Shown here: piece after piece, positions 51,423 to 59,951 of the stretch
Layout: the number at the start of each line of letters is the position of its first letter
How positions within the stretch are numbered: the first letter of the stretch is position 1
Source of the DNA: Ardenticatenaceae bacterium
GTDB taxonomy: Bacteria; Chloroflexota; Anaerolineae; Promineifilales; Promineifilaceae
Direction of reading: 5' to 3'
NCBI GenBank assembly: GCA_020634245.1
Contig: JACKCC010000018.1
Coordinates: 62,001 to 126,000, forward strand
DNA: 64,000 nucleotides
The notes under the pieces: generated by a model
What the model saw: only the letters and a program-made list of their open reading frames with translations
Database searches by the model: none
Told to the model about the DNA's origin: nothing
Position numbers and translations under genes: made by a program

Positions 51423-52427
51423 CTACGACGACTGACCATCCCTCTCCAGAGGGGGATTAATCCAGACGGCCGTTGGCAACTTCGGGGCAACGGGCTGACC
51501 CTGCACAAAGCGTTCTGGATACTTCTCAAAAGCGGCCGTTAACACCGCTTGACGCTTGACCCTCAATTCAGCAGCCTGTCCATAATGAACCGTGGCCGGG
51601 GTCATCAGGCCCAGGCTGGTATGCCGGTGCTCATGGTTGTACCAATGGAAGAACGGCCGCGCCCAGGTGCGGGCATGGTGTAGAGAGCCAAACCGGTCAG
51701 GATAATCCGGACGGTATTTCATCGTTTTGAACTGCGCCTCAGAAAAAGGATTGTCATCGGAGGTGTAAGGTCGGGAATGGCTCTTGCCCACCCCCAGGTC
51801 GGCCAGCAGCAGGGCCAACGTCTTGCTAGTCATGGAACTGCCCCGGTCAGCATGGAGAACCAACTGTTCTGGTTCAATCCCCTGTTTGGTGCAGCTGTCG
51901 GCCACCAACTGTTTGGCCAATGATGCCAGTTCCCGCTGAGCGATCAGGTAACCGACCACATAGCGGCTGAAGATGTCAAGAATGGTGTACATGTAATAGT
52001 AGACGTGGGGCACAGGCCCCCGCAGCTTGGTGATGTCCCACGACCACACCTGATTAGGAGTCATGGCCACCAGTTCTGGTTTCTTGTAGACTGGATGCCG
52101 TTTCTGGTTACGCCGTTCGTGTACCTCAGCGTTTTGCCGCAGGATACGATACATCGTGCTCGCCGAGCAGAGATATTCCCCCTCATCCAGCAGTGTGCCA
52201 TACACCTGGCGCGGCGAGCTGTCCACAAAGCGCTCACTGTTGAGCATGGCCCGCACCGCTTCCCGTTCCGCCGGTGGCAGCGCTCGTGGTGATGGGGTTA
52301 CTGCCTTCGATTCCCGAACTGGCTTTTCCTGCTGCTGCCGGTAGTAGCTGCTACGGGGATAGGCCAGGTGGCGACATGCCTCCTGCGTGCTGGTCTGTTC
52401 AGCCAATTCGGTCACATTCTCTCTCAC
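51423..52427 (-). CDS. IS3 family transposase OrfB
   Basis: A 334-residue integrase-core (DDE) protein. A helix-turn-helix-like HTH_21 region (about 60-115, ALPPAEREAVRAMLNSERFVDSSPRQVYGTLLDEG) precedes the catalytic core: WSWDITKLRGP (first Asp), DIFSRYVVGYLI, LHADRGSSM (second Asp) and SRPYTSDDNPFSEAQFKTMKYRPDYP (Glu region). It starts with a GTG that overlaps the OrfA stop (GTGA), so production by stop/start coupling seems possible instead of the usual IS3 frameshift. It looks intact. Confidence 0.9.
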   Translation of the reverse strand: MRENVTELAEQTSTQEACRHLAYPRSSYYRQQQEKPVRESKAVTPSPRALPPAEREAVRAMLNSERFVDSSPRQVYGTLLDEGEYLCSASTMYRILRQNAEVHERRNQKRHPVYKKPELVAMTPNQVWSWDITKLRGPVPHVYYYMYTILDIFSRYVVGYLIAQRELASLAKQLVADSCTKQGIEPEQLVLHADRGSSMTSKTLALLLADLGVGKSHSRPYTSDDNPFSEAQFKTMKYRPDYPDRFGSLHHARTWARPFFHWYNHEHRHTSLGLMTPATVHYGQAAELRVKRQAVLTAAFEKYPERFVQGQPVAPKLPTAVWINPPLERDGQSS

Positions 52428-52864
52428 GATTCGTCTCCGGTTTCCTGTTCCAGGGTAATCCCCAGTATCTCGGAGAGTTTTTTTTGCGCCTCGATAATCA
52501 GTTCCGCTTTTTCCACCTGTCGGCTCAGTCGGGCATTTTCCCGGCGTAGCCGGCGCATCTCTTCGGCTTCAGAATTGCTTTTCGGCCCTCGTTTCCGAGG
52601 TGCCAACCCCGCCAGTTGTCCGGCTTCTTGCTGCCGTCGCCAGGTGGTCAGGTGGGATGAATACAACCCTTCCCGGCGCAACAATCTGCCAATACCTCCC
52701 GGTTGCTCCCGGCACTTTTCAGCTTCTTCCAGAACCCACAGTTTGTAGGCGGCCGTGAAGGTGCGTCTTTCTGCTTTGGGCGTCCGGGGCAGTACCTCTG
52801 GATCAGGCCGGTTGTCGGCACCTATGCCATTTTTGTTGAGTTTCTCTCCATTCTTTTGTGTCAT
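52424..52864 (-). CDS. IS3 family transposase OrfA
   Basis: A 146-residue protein: AERRTFTAAYKLWVLEEAEKCREQPGGIGRLLRREGLYSSHLTTWRRQQ is the HTH_Tnp_1 (IS3 OrfA) DNA-binding part. A leucine-zipper-like helix follows, MRRLRRENARLSRQVEKAELIIEAQKKLSE, which mediates multimer formation. The ATG at 52864 has the AGAGGAAC site; an upstream TTG is less likely. It overlaps OrfB by four bases. Confidence 0.9.
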   Translation of the reverse strand: MTQKNGEKLNKNGIGADNRPDPEVLPRTPKAERRTFTAAYKLWVLEEAEKCREQPGGIGRLLRREGLYSSHLTTWRRQQEAGQLAGLAPRKRGPKSNSEAEEMRRLRRENARLSRQVEKAELIIEAQKKLSEILGITLEQETGDES

Positions 52865-52934
52865 GATGTTCCTCTTCGCCCTCAAATTCTACACTAAATT
52901 CTGAGTATGAAGTGTCCCACCCTATATTGACACA

Positions 52935-53172
52935 ATGGGCAAAGCCATATTCCATTATCAGCAGATTTTCTTTGTTCTGAAGTTTGGTTTGAGTCATAAC
53001 GTTTACCACCAGGCGAAGCAGCTTTAATATGAGCTGCTACCCCGATATTTATGGCTTTAGTGGAATCAATCTGTGGTCCACTTGTTGGTTGCCGGCAATT
53101 AGGATTTGAACAACGAAACCCCACTCTGCGTGCTAAAATATCTTTTGTTGGTTCGTTAAAATCATCTCGCAT
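52935..53172 (-). pseudogene. Truncated HNH-type domain protein
   Basis: About 79 codons, MRDDFNEPTKDILARRVGFR then CSNPNCRQPTSGPQIDSTKA and NIGVAAHIKAASPGGKRYDS, up to NGIWLC. This is an N-terminal HNH-nuclease-like module seen at the front of various defence or stress proteins, where NGIWLCQNCAKLID is normal. Here the frame breaks off exactly at NGIWLC, where the IS3 right end begins, and the C-terminal remainder is lost. A functional protein is not expected. Confidence 0.8.
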
Positions 53173-53223
53173 TAAATACCACCTAGTTTTCTAAAGCAAG
53201 GTCAACAGTTATACTGAACACGG

Positions 53224-53634
53224 TCATAAACTGACATTTTCAAAGGTCTGAAAGTTGAGCGTGAGTAGGCTGGCTAACTGGTCTTTGAAAGTACCAGACA
53301 CGTCGGCCAGGCAATCTTCAATCGCCTGCCGGAAGTCGGCAAACTTCTCGTAGTATTGGGAATAGAGACATTGCTTTTTGACAAACTTCCACAGGCGCTC
53401 AATTAGGTTTAGATTAGGCGAGTAAGGCGGTAAGAAAAGGAGTTCGATACGCAAGTCGGCGGCCAATTGTTTAATGAAATGGCAATGTTGATACCGGGCG
53501 TTGTCCAGGACAACCGTGATGGGCAAGTCAGCAAAAGAAGCGGCTAATTGATAGAACAAGGCGGCGACGGAGTGGGCATTGATGTAACTGGTGTTGGTGA
53601 CCGTCACTAACTGTCGAGTGGTGGCGTGCAGTGC
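53224..53634 (-). pseudogene. IS630 transposase, C-terminal half
   Basis: About 136 codons: ALHATTRQLVTVTNTSYINA, then ITVVLDNARYQHCHFIKQL (second catalytic Asp) and FLPPYSPNLNLIERLWKFVKKQC (catalytic Glu). It is the back half of a DDE IS630 transposase. Together with the front half at 54938-55561 it makes a continuous 344-residue protein after removing the ISAs1 insertion, in the correct frame and sharing Val-Leu-Gly at the joint. The internal ATG at 53664 in the ISAs1 end is only an artefact. Confidence 0.9.
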
Positions 53635-54947
53635 ACCCAAAACACAGGACTTTTCCAAACTCATAAGAAAATAACTAGAAGAACCTCATTTTGTTACACT
53701 TGAGATTTTCCAAGACCACCAAGTAAACAAAAGAGGTTCATTACGAAGCATATCACATTTACAAACGAACAATTAGAAAACGTCGTTTTTGACCTGGGTG
53801 GCCTTTTTGAATTGTTCCAACAGATCCCAGACACGCGAAAAGCGCAGGGGAAACTATACCCATTGCCATTTTTATTGTCAGCCATCTTGTTAGCCCGATT
53901 ATCCGGTGAGCATACGCCGACTGGCATTACCGCTTGGATTCGCTTACGCCGCTCGCTTTTGGTTGCGGTATTGCCAACGACACGATTTACGGCCCCATCC
54001 TTGAACACGATCCGACGCGTTCTGGATGAAGTCATATCAGCGGATGAATTGCATCGGATATTCCGCCAATTCTTGCATCTGAACTATGGCGGACAGCAAA
54101 GCGTCCTCATTACGATGGATGGCAAGACTTTGCGCGGCACAATTCCTGCGGGAAAAACACAGGGCGTTCATCTATTGGCCGCCTACTTGCCGGAAGAAGG
54201 GATTGTTTTGGCTCAAGTAGAGGTTGATAAGAAGGCAAAGGAAAACGAAATCAAGGCTGCGCCCAAATTGCTGCACCAACTCGACTTGAGAGGGCGGGTT
54301 GTCTCTGGAGATGCTATGTTCGCTCAACGGAAGTTGTCGGTGCAGATTATGGCTCAGGGTGGCGATTATCTTTGGTTTGTCAAAAGCAACCAGCCCCGTT
54401 TGCTAGGGGATGTCGAGCAATTCTTTGTGCCGCCGCGCAAAGAGAAAGGATGGCACACGCCACCGCTGCCCCAAGGTATTGCCCAAGCGACAAATAAAAC
54501 GCATGGTCGTTTGGAGCAGCGAACTATCACGGTAATGAGCGATGACACCCGCTTTATCAACTGGCCTGGATTGCGTCAGGTTTTCAAGCTGGAGAGAAAA
54601 GTGACAAAACTCTCCACTGGCAAATGTACCTACGAAGTTGTTTATGGCATTACTAGCGTTCCCCAGGAACGTGCCGATGCGTCCTGTTTGTTAGCGTGGA
54701 CACGCCATCACTGGGGCATTGAAAATGGGTTACATTACCGTCGCGATGTCACGCTCAAGGAAGATGCAACCAGGATGTCAGGAACACCACAAGCCAGCGT
54801 AGTGGCTACAATTAACAACTTCATTGTCGGGTTAGCTGGCAAGCTTGGCTTCACAAATCTGCCAACCATGTTGCGTATGGCCAATGCCAAGATCAATTTC
54901 GCCCTTTACAATTATTTATGAGTTTGGAAAGGTCCTGACCCAAAACA
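53635..54947. mobile_element. ISAs1 family insertion inside IS630
   Basis: The element spans 53645-54937 (1293 bp). Terminal repeats are CAGGACTTTTCCAAACTCATA at 53645 and, at 54917-54937, the reverse complement of CAGGACCTTTCCAAACTCATA (20 of 21 match). It is bounded by perfect 10-base direct repeats ACCCAAAACA (53635-53644, 54938-54947). Target duplication length equals that of the first ISAs1 copy, although the two ends differ, so they are distinct relatives. Confidence 0.93.
53812..54921 (+). CDS. ISAs1 family transposase, second copy
   Basis: A 369-residue DDE transposase of the ISAs1 group, with VLITMDGKTLRGTIPAGKTQGVHLLAAYLPEEGIVL near residue 100, GDAMFAQRKLSVQIMAQGGDYLWFVKSNQP and the terminal GIENGLHYRRDVTLKEDATR. 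The frame is open further upstream (ITKHITFTNEQLENVVFD from 53740), where the homologue at 16655 has its ATG, but this copy has ATT there. Translation must begin at ATT, or at the TTG used here. Otherwise intact. Confidence 0.85.
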   Translation: MFQQIPDTRKAQGKLYPLPFLLSAILLARLSGEHTPTGITAWIRLRRSLLVAVLPTTRFTAPSLNTIRRVLDEVISADELHRIFRQFLHLNYGGQQSVLITMDGKTLRGTIPAGKTQGVHLLAAYLPEEGIVLAQVEVDKKAKENEIKAAPKLLHQLDLRGRVVSGDAMFAQRKLSVQIMAQGGDYLWFVKSNQPRLLGDVEQFFVPPRKEKGWHTPPLPQGIAQATNKTHGRLEQRTITVMSDDTRFINWPGLRQVFKLERKVTKLSTGKCTYEVVYGITSVPQERADASCLLAWTRHHWGIENGLHYRRDVTLKEDATRMSGTPQASVVATINNFIVGLAGKLGFTNLPTMLRMANAKINFALYNYL

Positions 54948-55561
54948 TTGAACCGTTGCCGACCAGCTGGGGCTTTGATGAAGTGGCGGACAAAAGACCA
55001 AAGGAAGCCAAGGAAGGGCTGCAAGACAAAATAAGCAGCATCGACGAAAAACAAGTGGCGCTGATTGGCCTGGGCATCAGCCAGACGCGGCGTCAGTTCC
55101 TCATCCAGGAACTCCTGTTGTTTCTCTGGGTCAGCCTTAGCCGGTATCTGACCCACTTTACGCCGCTTCAGCCCCAGCTTTTTCAGAAACTCCGCCACCT
55201 GGGTTGGACTACGGCGCAAACCGGTCAGTTTTTCGATACGGGCCACAGCTTCATCAATGGTCGCTGGCGGTCGCCGCTCGAATTCCTGACGCAGGCTATC
55301 CTGGTGGTCATCCAGGTCGCTCTTGGGCTGGTGAAAGTTCAACTCTTTGAGTGTCTCAATCCCGCCTTGTTGATACATCAGGAGATACTCGCGCAGCGTC
55401 GCCTGGCTGATACGCACGATGCGACCGATTTCCTGGTGCGACAGACCCAGCGCTTTCAAATACACCACTTCCATTCGTTGTCGTACCCGAGGGTGCGGAT
55501 GGTGGGTACGTTCGTGATGTAACTGGTTAATGGTTTCTGGTGCGAATTGGAGTTTAATCAT
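54938..55561 (-). pseudogene. IS630 transposase, N-terminal half
   Basis: About 208 codons. The N-terminal HTH region lies in RMEVVYLKALGLSHQEIGRIVRISQATLREYL (about residues 28-58), followed by linker DNA-binding helices (LTGLRRSPTQVAEFLKKLGLKRRKVG) and the first catalytic Asp in HLFFVDAAYFVLQPFLGFLW. It is cut at Val-Leu-Gly by the ISAs1 element. The true ATG is 55561 (AGGACAAG site); a longer reading frame upstream comes from the neighbouring IS1595. Outer ends of this IS630 could not be fixed by eye. Confidence 0.9.
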
Positions 55562-55626
55562 CTTGTCCTCTGATTGGCAAAAATGACAAAGTATATCTTT
55601 CCCGACCTGTTTGCCAATCATAATCA

Positions 55627-56616
55627 AAATTGAAGGCTCATGTTTAGAACTAGTGCAAACGAACGATAGAAGCGATGAATTTGGGAGATACACATTTCTG
55701 ATTGACGGCAAATTCATGAATGGCAACGTAGCCGGGCAGGTGCTTTTTGTGGACCCCGCGAAAAGGCCGCAAGAAATTGCGTAATCCTGTCCAACCGCCT
55801 TCATTAGAATTCACATGAACCTCACGGATTCCATCACCATCATCATCTCGCGCCCATTCGTTTTGACTATGACAGACGGTGTAACGGATACGTTTGAGCC
55901 GATTGTAACTGTCATACTCGTCTGTGTATAAGGTAGCATCAGCTTTGGTAAACTTCTCGACAAAAGGACACAATGTGACCCCTTGGGTGTTGGGCACCAC
56001 GCGGATACGCACTTGCCGTGATTGGCGACCAATGACTGCACAAACCGGCGGCCGGTCATTGGTGTATGTGCCTCGGCCGCGCCGTTTGTTGGCGCGACGA
56101 CGGGGCGGGTCATCTGGGTCACCATGCCATTCACCTTTTTTCCCCCGCATTTTGGAACATCTCGTCGGTTTCTACTTCTTCATCTTCCAGTGGGGTTTCT
56201 GGTTGTTCTATTTCGGCGTTGGCTTGCAACTGATGTCGTACTTCCGTCGCTGTTGTGCGGCTGATACGCAATTCCCGGGCCAACTGTGCCGTCGGTTTCC
56301 CCTGACAAACGCCTCGGATAAACAAGACCGTTTGCTCTGGGCGAAAATAACGGCCTTCAAAGACCGTATTGCTGTACAAGTTGTAGATGCCTTTGCATTC
56401 CTGACAACGGTACACATCGAGGTCGCTCTTTTGGGTACGGCGAAACCAGCGACCTTGCTCCAATGACGCCCCGCAATGGGGACATTTCAGGCCATCAGGA
56501 TGAAAATATGTTTCTATCCATGCCTCGCAGGAAGCGCGGTCCATTAGGTCAACAATTGGAAAGTCCATATTGGCTATTTTACCCGATCACTTGTACTAAA
56601 CATGAGCCAAATTGAA
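55627..56616. mobile_element. IS1595 family insertion sequence with 8-bp target duplication
   Basis: The element spans 55635-56608 (974 bp). Ends GGCTCATGTTTAG (55635-55647) and its complement CTAAACATGAGCC (56596-56608) are perfect over 13 bases. It is flanked by perfect 8-base repeats AAATTGAA at 55627-55634 and 56609-56616; an 8-bp duplication is normal for IS1595. Confidence 0.92.
55650..56568 (-). pseudogene. IS1595 family transposase with frameshift
   Basis: The N-terminal part (56131-56568) has a zinc-ribbon, CPHCGAS...CQECKG, and a helix-turn-helix (TAQLARELRISRTTATEV), ending in VETDEMFQNAG. The C-terminal part (55650-56150) has the DDE core: IGRQSRQVRIRVV, LYTDEYDSYNRL, VCHSQNEWARDDDG, EVHVNSNEGGW. 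The two frames overlap at GGGGGAAAAAAGG near 56140-56152, where one base is gained or lost. It may be a broken gene or a frameshift-dependent one; the homopolymer run makes sequencing error or programmed slippage worth checking. Confidence 0.85.
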
Positions 56617-56806
56617 ATGTCACTCTATGCCCGTGCTGGGTATAAACTAAGCTACAGAAAGAAGGTCTTGTTCCCTTTGAGGATTAAGGCACTCTCCAGA
56701 CTGGCTTAACCCCGAAACGCGACCCATTTCCAAGTACAGTATAAAAGATGCCTTTTGCTTTTTCAACCCCTTCGCCTTGCGGGGTGGTTCAGGTAAAATC
56801 GGGCGT

Positions 56807-57628
56807 ATGAGATACCTGGAAAAACTGAAAGCTGTTCAAGAACGCAATCAATCCTGGTTGTGTGTGGGTTTAGACCCCGATCCGGTTCACCTGCGGGTGG
56901 ATGTGCTGAAGTGGGATGAGCCGATTTTGCCGTTCAACAAGGCGATCATTGATGCCACGGCCGATCTGGTTTGCGCCTACAAGCCGAATCTGGGCTTTTA
57001 TTTGCAGTGGGGGGCGGCGGGCGTCATCGCCCTGGAACGGACGATTGCCTACATCCCCGACTACATCCCGGTGATTCTGGACTGCAAGACGGGCGACATC
57101 GGCCATACACAGGCGGCCTGGGCAGCGGGCCTGTTTGACGAGTGGGGTGTTGATGCCATCACCGTCAATCCGTATGTGGGTTCAGAGGGGGTTCTGCCGA
57201 TGATTGCCGACCGGCTGGATAAGGCAGTCTATATCCTGGCCCGCACCTCCAATCCCAGCGCGACGCAGTTCCAGGGGAATTTGCGCGGGCGGGAGGGGCT
57301 GTCGGCTGAGGTGCTGCGCCAGAGCCAGACATGGACGACGGCCGGCCACAAAGGGTACGTGGTTGGCGCGACTTACCCGGAAGAGCTGCAAATCGCCCGC
57401 GAACTGGCCCCGGAAGCCAATTTTTTGATTCCGGGGATTGGGGCGCAAGGGGGCAGTTTGGAAACGGCCGTCTACTTTGGCCCCGATCGCACTGCCGGCC
57501 CGGTCATCAGTTCCAGCCGAGGCATCATCTACGCCTCCACCAGCACGGATTTCGCCGAAGCAACCCGGAACGCAGCCCAGACAGTTCGCGATCAAATCAA
57601 CGCTATCCGCAAAGAGATTGCGGGATAA
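56807..57628 (+). CDS. pyrF: Orotidine 5'-phosphate decarboxylase (subfamily 2)
   Basis: A 273-residue enzyme of the last step of UMP synthesis, in the cytosol. It is the longer type-2 OMP decarboxylase. Seen: LCVGLDPDPVHL near residue 18, AYKPNLGFYLQWGAAG, VILDCKTGDIGHTQAAWA near residue 87 (catalytic Asp-x-Lys-x-x-Asp array), NPYVGSEGVLPM and ILARTSNPSATQFQG, with IPGIGAQGG in the C-terminal phosphate loop. The ATG at 56807 gives the family N-terminus; a TTG at 56777 is less likely. It stands alone, 191 bases right of the IS island. Confidence 0.95.
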   Translation: MRYLEKLKAVQERNQSWLCVGLDPDPVHLRVDVLKWDEPILPFNKAIIDATADLVCAYKPNLGFYLQWGAAGVIALERTIAYIPDYIPVILDCKTGDIGHTQAAWAAGLFDEWGVDAITVNPYVGSEGVLPMIADRLDKAVYILARTSNPSATQFQGNLRGREGLSAEVLRQSQTWTTAGHKGYVVGATYPEELQIARELAPEANFLIPGIGAQGGSLETAVYFGPDRTAGPVISSSRGIIYASTSTDFAEATRNAAQTVRDQINAIRKEIAG

Positions 57629-57726
57629 TGTTGTGAATAGGAGCGCGAACGTCCCGTTCGCCAACTCCTGTTTGCCATCATGCAATTGATGGCAGGCGGG
57701 ACGCCTGCACTCCATTTGAATTGCGC

Positions 57727-58470
57727 ATGGTAATCAACTTCTCCGATTGGCAAACGCCGCCAACAACCCTCGAACTGCCGCCTGGCCATTTACACATCTG
57801 GCGCGTCCCGCAAGATGTGGATGAGGCGGCGCTGGCCCGTTACTGGCCCATTTTGGCCGCCGATGAACAAGCGCGGGCCAACCGCTTCCATTTTGCGCGG
57901 GACAAGAACCGGTACGTAGTGGCGCGGGCGGTTTTGCGATTGCTGATCGGCCGTTACCTTTCCCGGCCGCCGGAGCAAATCAGTTTTACCTACAGCGAAT
58001 ACGATAAACCGTCCATTCCCGGCCAGCGGCTGCAATTCAACGTCAGTCACTCCGGCGGGCTGGCGCTGATAGCGTTCTGTCTGGATGCAGAAGTGGGGAT
58101 TGACGTGGAGCAGAAACGGCCGTTAATCGACGCAGACCAAATTGCCGAACGGTTTTTCTCGGCGGCCGAGGTGGCTGTTTTCAAATCTCTGCCCCAAGAG
58201 CAGCGGGTTGAAGCCTTTTTTAACTGCTGGACGCGCAAGGAAGCGTACATCAAAGCGATTGGTGAGGGGCTGTCCTGCCCGTTGGACGTTTTTGACGTGA
58301 CCCTCGCGCCAGGGGAACCGGCCTGGCTGCTGCGCATTCGAGGCAGCGAGGCAGCGGCGGCAGAATGGTCTTTGTTTTCGTTGGAACCGGCAGAAGGATT
58401 TGGTGCGGCCGTTGCTATCCCCGGCCGAAATTGGCAGTTATCCTGTTGGGATTGGCCGTCAGTGAATTGA
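57727..58470 (+). CDS. 4'-phosphopantetheinyl transferase (Sfp-type)
   Basis: A 247-residue transferase made of two pseudo-symmetric halves. Diagnostic motifs: FNVSHSGGLALIAF near residue 100, VGIDVEQKR near residue 116 (Mg2+-binding Asp and Glu), and FFNCWTRKEAYIKAIGEGLS near residue 166 (W-KEA-K). It moves the phosphopantetheine arm of CoA to carrier proteins. Sfp-type enzymes accept a wide range of carriers, so it could activate the acyl carrier protein of the minus-strand biosynthetic operon (23761-24021). The start at MVINFSDW is used; a TTG at 57721 is an alternative. Confidence 0.93.
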   Translation: MVINFSDWQTPPTTLELPPGHLHIWRVPQDVDEAALARYWPILAADEQARANRFHFARDKNRYVVARAVLRLLIGRYLSRPPEQISFTYSEYDKPSIPGQRLQFNVSHSGGLALIAFCLDAEVGIDVEQKRPLIDADQIAERFFSAAEVAVFKSLPQEQRVEAFFNCWTRKEAYIKAIGEGLSCPLDVFDVTLAPGEPAWLLRIRGSEAAAAEWSLFSLEPAEGFGAAVAIPGRNWQLSCWDWPSVN

Positions 58471-58610
58471 GGATTAAAGATTGATGATGGGTCAATCTTT
58501 AATCCTCAATCTTCAATAAACAATATCGGGAATAAGAATTTTTCCACAGATTTCACCGATTTCGCAGATTAATAGCCTGTCAAAATCTGTGTAATCTGCG
58601 AAATCTGCGG
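58467..58610. repeat. Two hairpin repeats after the phosphopantetheinyl transferase gene
   Basis: A perfect 18-base stem, TTGAGGATTAAAGATTGA (58467-58484) with its complement (58492-58509), starts at the stop codon. A CCACAGATTT-type palindrome (58543-58610) follows, related to that at 11000-11064. The first could act as a 3' stabiliser or terminator. Confidence 0.65.
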
Positions 58611-58646
58611 ATGAATTTTTTGACACAATGTTAATTCCGATAATGT

Positions 58647-59696
58647 CTAATCTTTATTCATCATTTTCCCCAAATTTTCTTCAAATGGCGGATAGACAAC
58701 ACCGCGTTCGGTGATGATGGCTGTGATGTAATGGGCCGGGGTTACGTCGAAAGCGGGATTGCCGACGGGAACGTCATCAGGCGTGATTTTACAGTTACCG
58801 ATGGTGGTGATTTCCTCGGCCGGGCGTTCCTCAATTTCGATGGCGTCACCATTGGGCGTGGCCATGTCGATGGTGGTCGTTGGGGCGGCGACGTAGAAGG
58901 GAACGTGGTTGGCCTGGGCAACGACGGCTAGATTGTAAGTGCCGATTTTGTTGGCCGTGTCGCCATTGGCGGCAATGCGATCTGCACCAACCACACACAA
59001 ATCGATTTTCTGCGTACGCATGAAGTGGCCCGATGCGCCGTCGGCGATGACCATGAAGGGGATGCCCTGCTGCTTGAGTTCCCAGGCGGAGAGGCGCGCC
59101 CCTTGCAAACGGGGGCGGGTCTCGTCCAGCAGGGCCAACACCTTTTTGCCCGATTCGTGAGCCATGCGAATGATGCCCAGGGCGGTGCCGTAGTCAACGG
59201 TGGCCAGGCTGCCGGTGTTGCAATGGTGGATGATTTTGGCTTCGTCGGGGATGAGGGGCAGGGCGTTGCGGCCGATTTGTTTGTTGAGGGCCACATCTTC
59301 GGCGGCGATGGCTTGCGCTTCGGTCAGAACGGCCGTTTTCAACCCATCTACTGCTGCCAAAGCGGGATCATCCACCCGGCTCATCACACGGTCGATGGCC
59401 CAAAACAGGTTAACGGCCGTTGGCCGGGCCTGCCGCAAAATTTCGGCCATGTCGGCCAGTTCTTGCTTTAGAGCTGCGGTTGTTTCTGCCTGGGAATGGG
59501 CCGCTGTGAGAGCCAGCCCGTAAGCAGCGGCGGCCCCAATCGCTGGCGCACCCCGTACCACCATATCCCGAATAGCCTGGGCCACGGAACGGCCGTTACG
59601 ATAATCATTGTAAACCGTCTCTTGTGGCAGTTTCCGCTGGTCCAACAGCCGCAAAATCCCGCCATTCAACCACTCAATACTCTTAAATCCGCTCAT
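58647..59696 (-). CDS. mtnA: S-methyl-5-thioribose-1-phosphate isomerase
   Basis: A 349-residue enzyme of the methionine salvage pathway (MTR-1-P to MTRu-1-P), in the cytosol. Family landmarks: DMVVRGAPAIGAAAAYGLAL near residue 44, HHCNTGSLATVDYGTALG near residue 157 with the catalytic Cys, DETRPRLQGARLSAWEL, and VVGADRIAANGDTANKIGTYNLA near residue 238 with the catalytic Asp. The C-terminus VPVGNPAFDVTPAHYI is normal. No mtnK, mtnD or other salvage gene is adjacent. A second, divergent MtnA-like gene lies upstream on the same strand. Confidence 0.93.
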   Translation of the reverse strand: MSGFKSIEWLNGGILRLLDQRKLPQETVYNDYRNGRSVAQAIRDMVVRGAPAIGAAAAYGLALTAAHSQAETTAALKQELADMAEILRQARPTAVNLFWAIDRVMSRVDDPALAAVDGLKTAVLTEAQAIAAEDVALNKQIGRNALPLIPDEAKIIHHCNTGSLATVDYGTALGIIRMAHESGKKVLALLDETRPRLQGARLSAWELKQQGIPFMVIADGASGHFMRTQKIDLCVVGADRIAANGDTANKIGTYNLAVVAQANHVPFYVAAPTTTIDMATPNGDAIEIEERPAEEITTIGNCKITPDDVPVGNPAFDVTPAHYITAIITERGVVYPPFEENLGKMMNKD

Positions 59697-59853
59697 TTAA
59701 CATCGTCCTTAGCCCTGATTTTCGGCGGCCAGGGCGAGGCAATCGGAGAAAAGGCCATTTGCTACACCCAAATCACAACCGATTGCCTAGCCCTTACGAT
59801 TACCGGTTTATTACAGTCGAAATAACAAAGGGTGTATCAAACGAGTTGAGCTA

Positions 59854-59916
59854 AGTGCCAGGCAGGGGGCAAACGGTCCTGGTTTACTCGAAATCTTGCG
59901 CCCCGTGCCTGGCACT
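59854..59916. repeat. 63-bp palindromic repeat, second copy
   Basis: AGTGCCAGGCAGGGGGC and GCCCCGTGCCTGGCACT arms around a 29-base loop that starts AAACGGTCCTGGT, like the copy at 28383-28445. The left arm differs at one base. It lies between the two MtnA-like genes. Confidence 0.85.
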
Positions 59917-59951
59917 TTTACCGAAATGGAACACACCCCATTGACAAATCA

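Larger units (their letters stand above)
51302..52934. mobile_element. IS3 family insertion sequence
   Basis: About 1.63 kb. Short matching ends TGTGTCAATA (51302-51311) and TATTGACACA (52925-52934), with the GACAC/GGGACAC words further in also matching. It holds overlapping OrfA and OrfB on the minus strand. Flanks are different genes (LacI fragment left, HNH fragment right) and no target duplication is seen, so it may have mediated a rearrangement. It contains one ACGGCCGT site near 51467. Confidence 0.8.

Noticed and set aside
53190..55634. Exact terminal repeats of the IS630 element
   Set aside because: Comparison of both flanks gave only a weak AGGTC...TATACT match, so no boundaries are stated.
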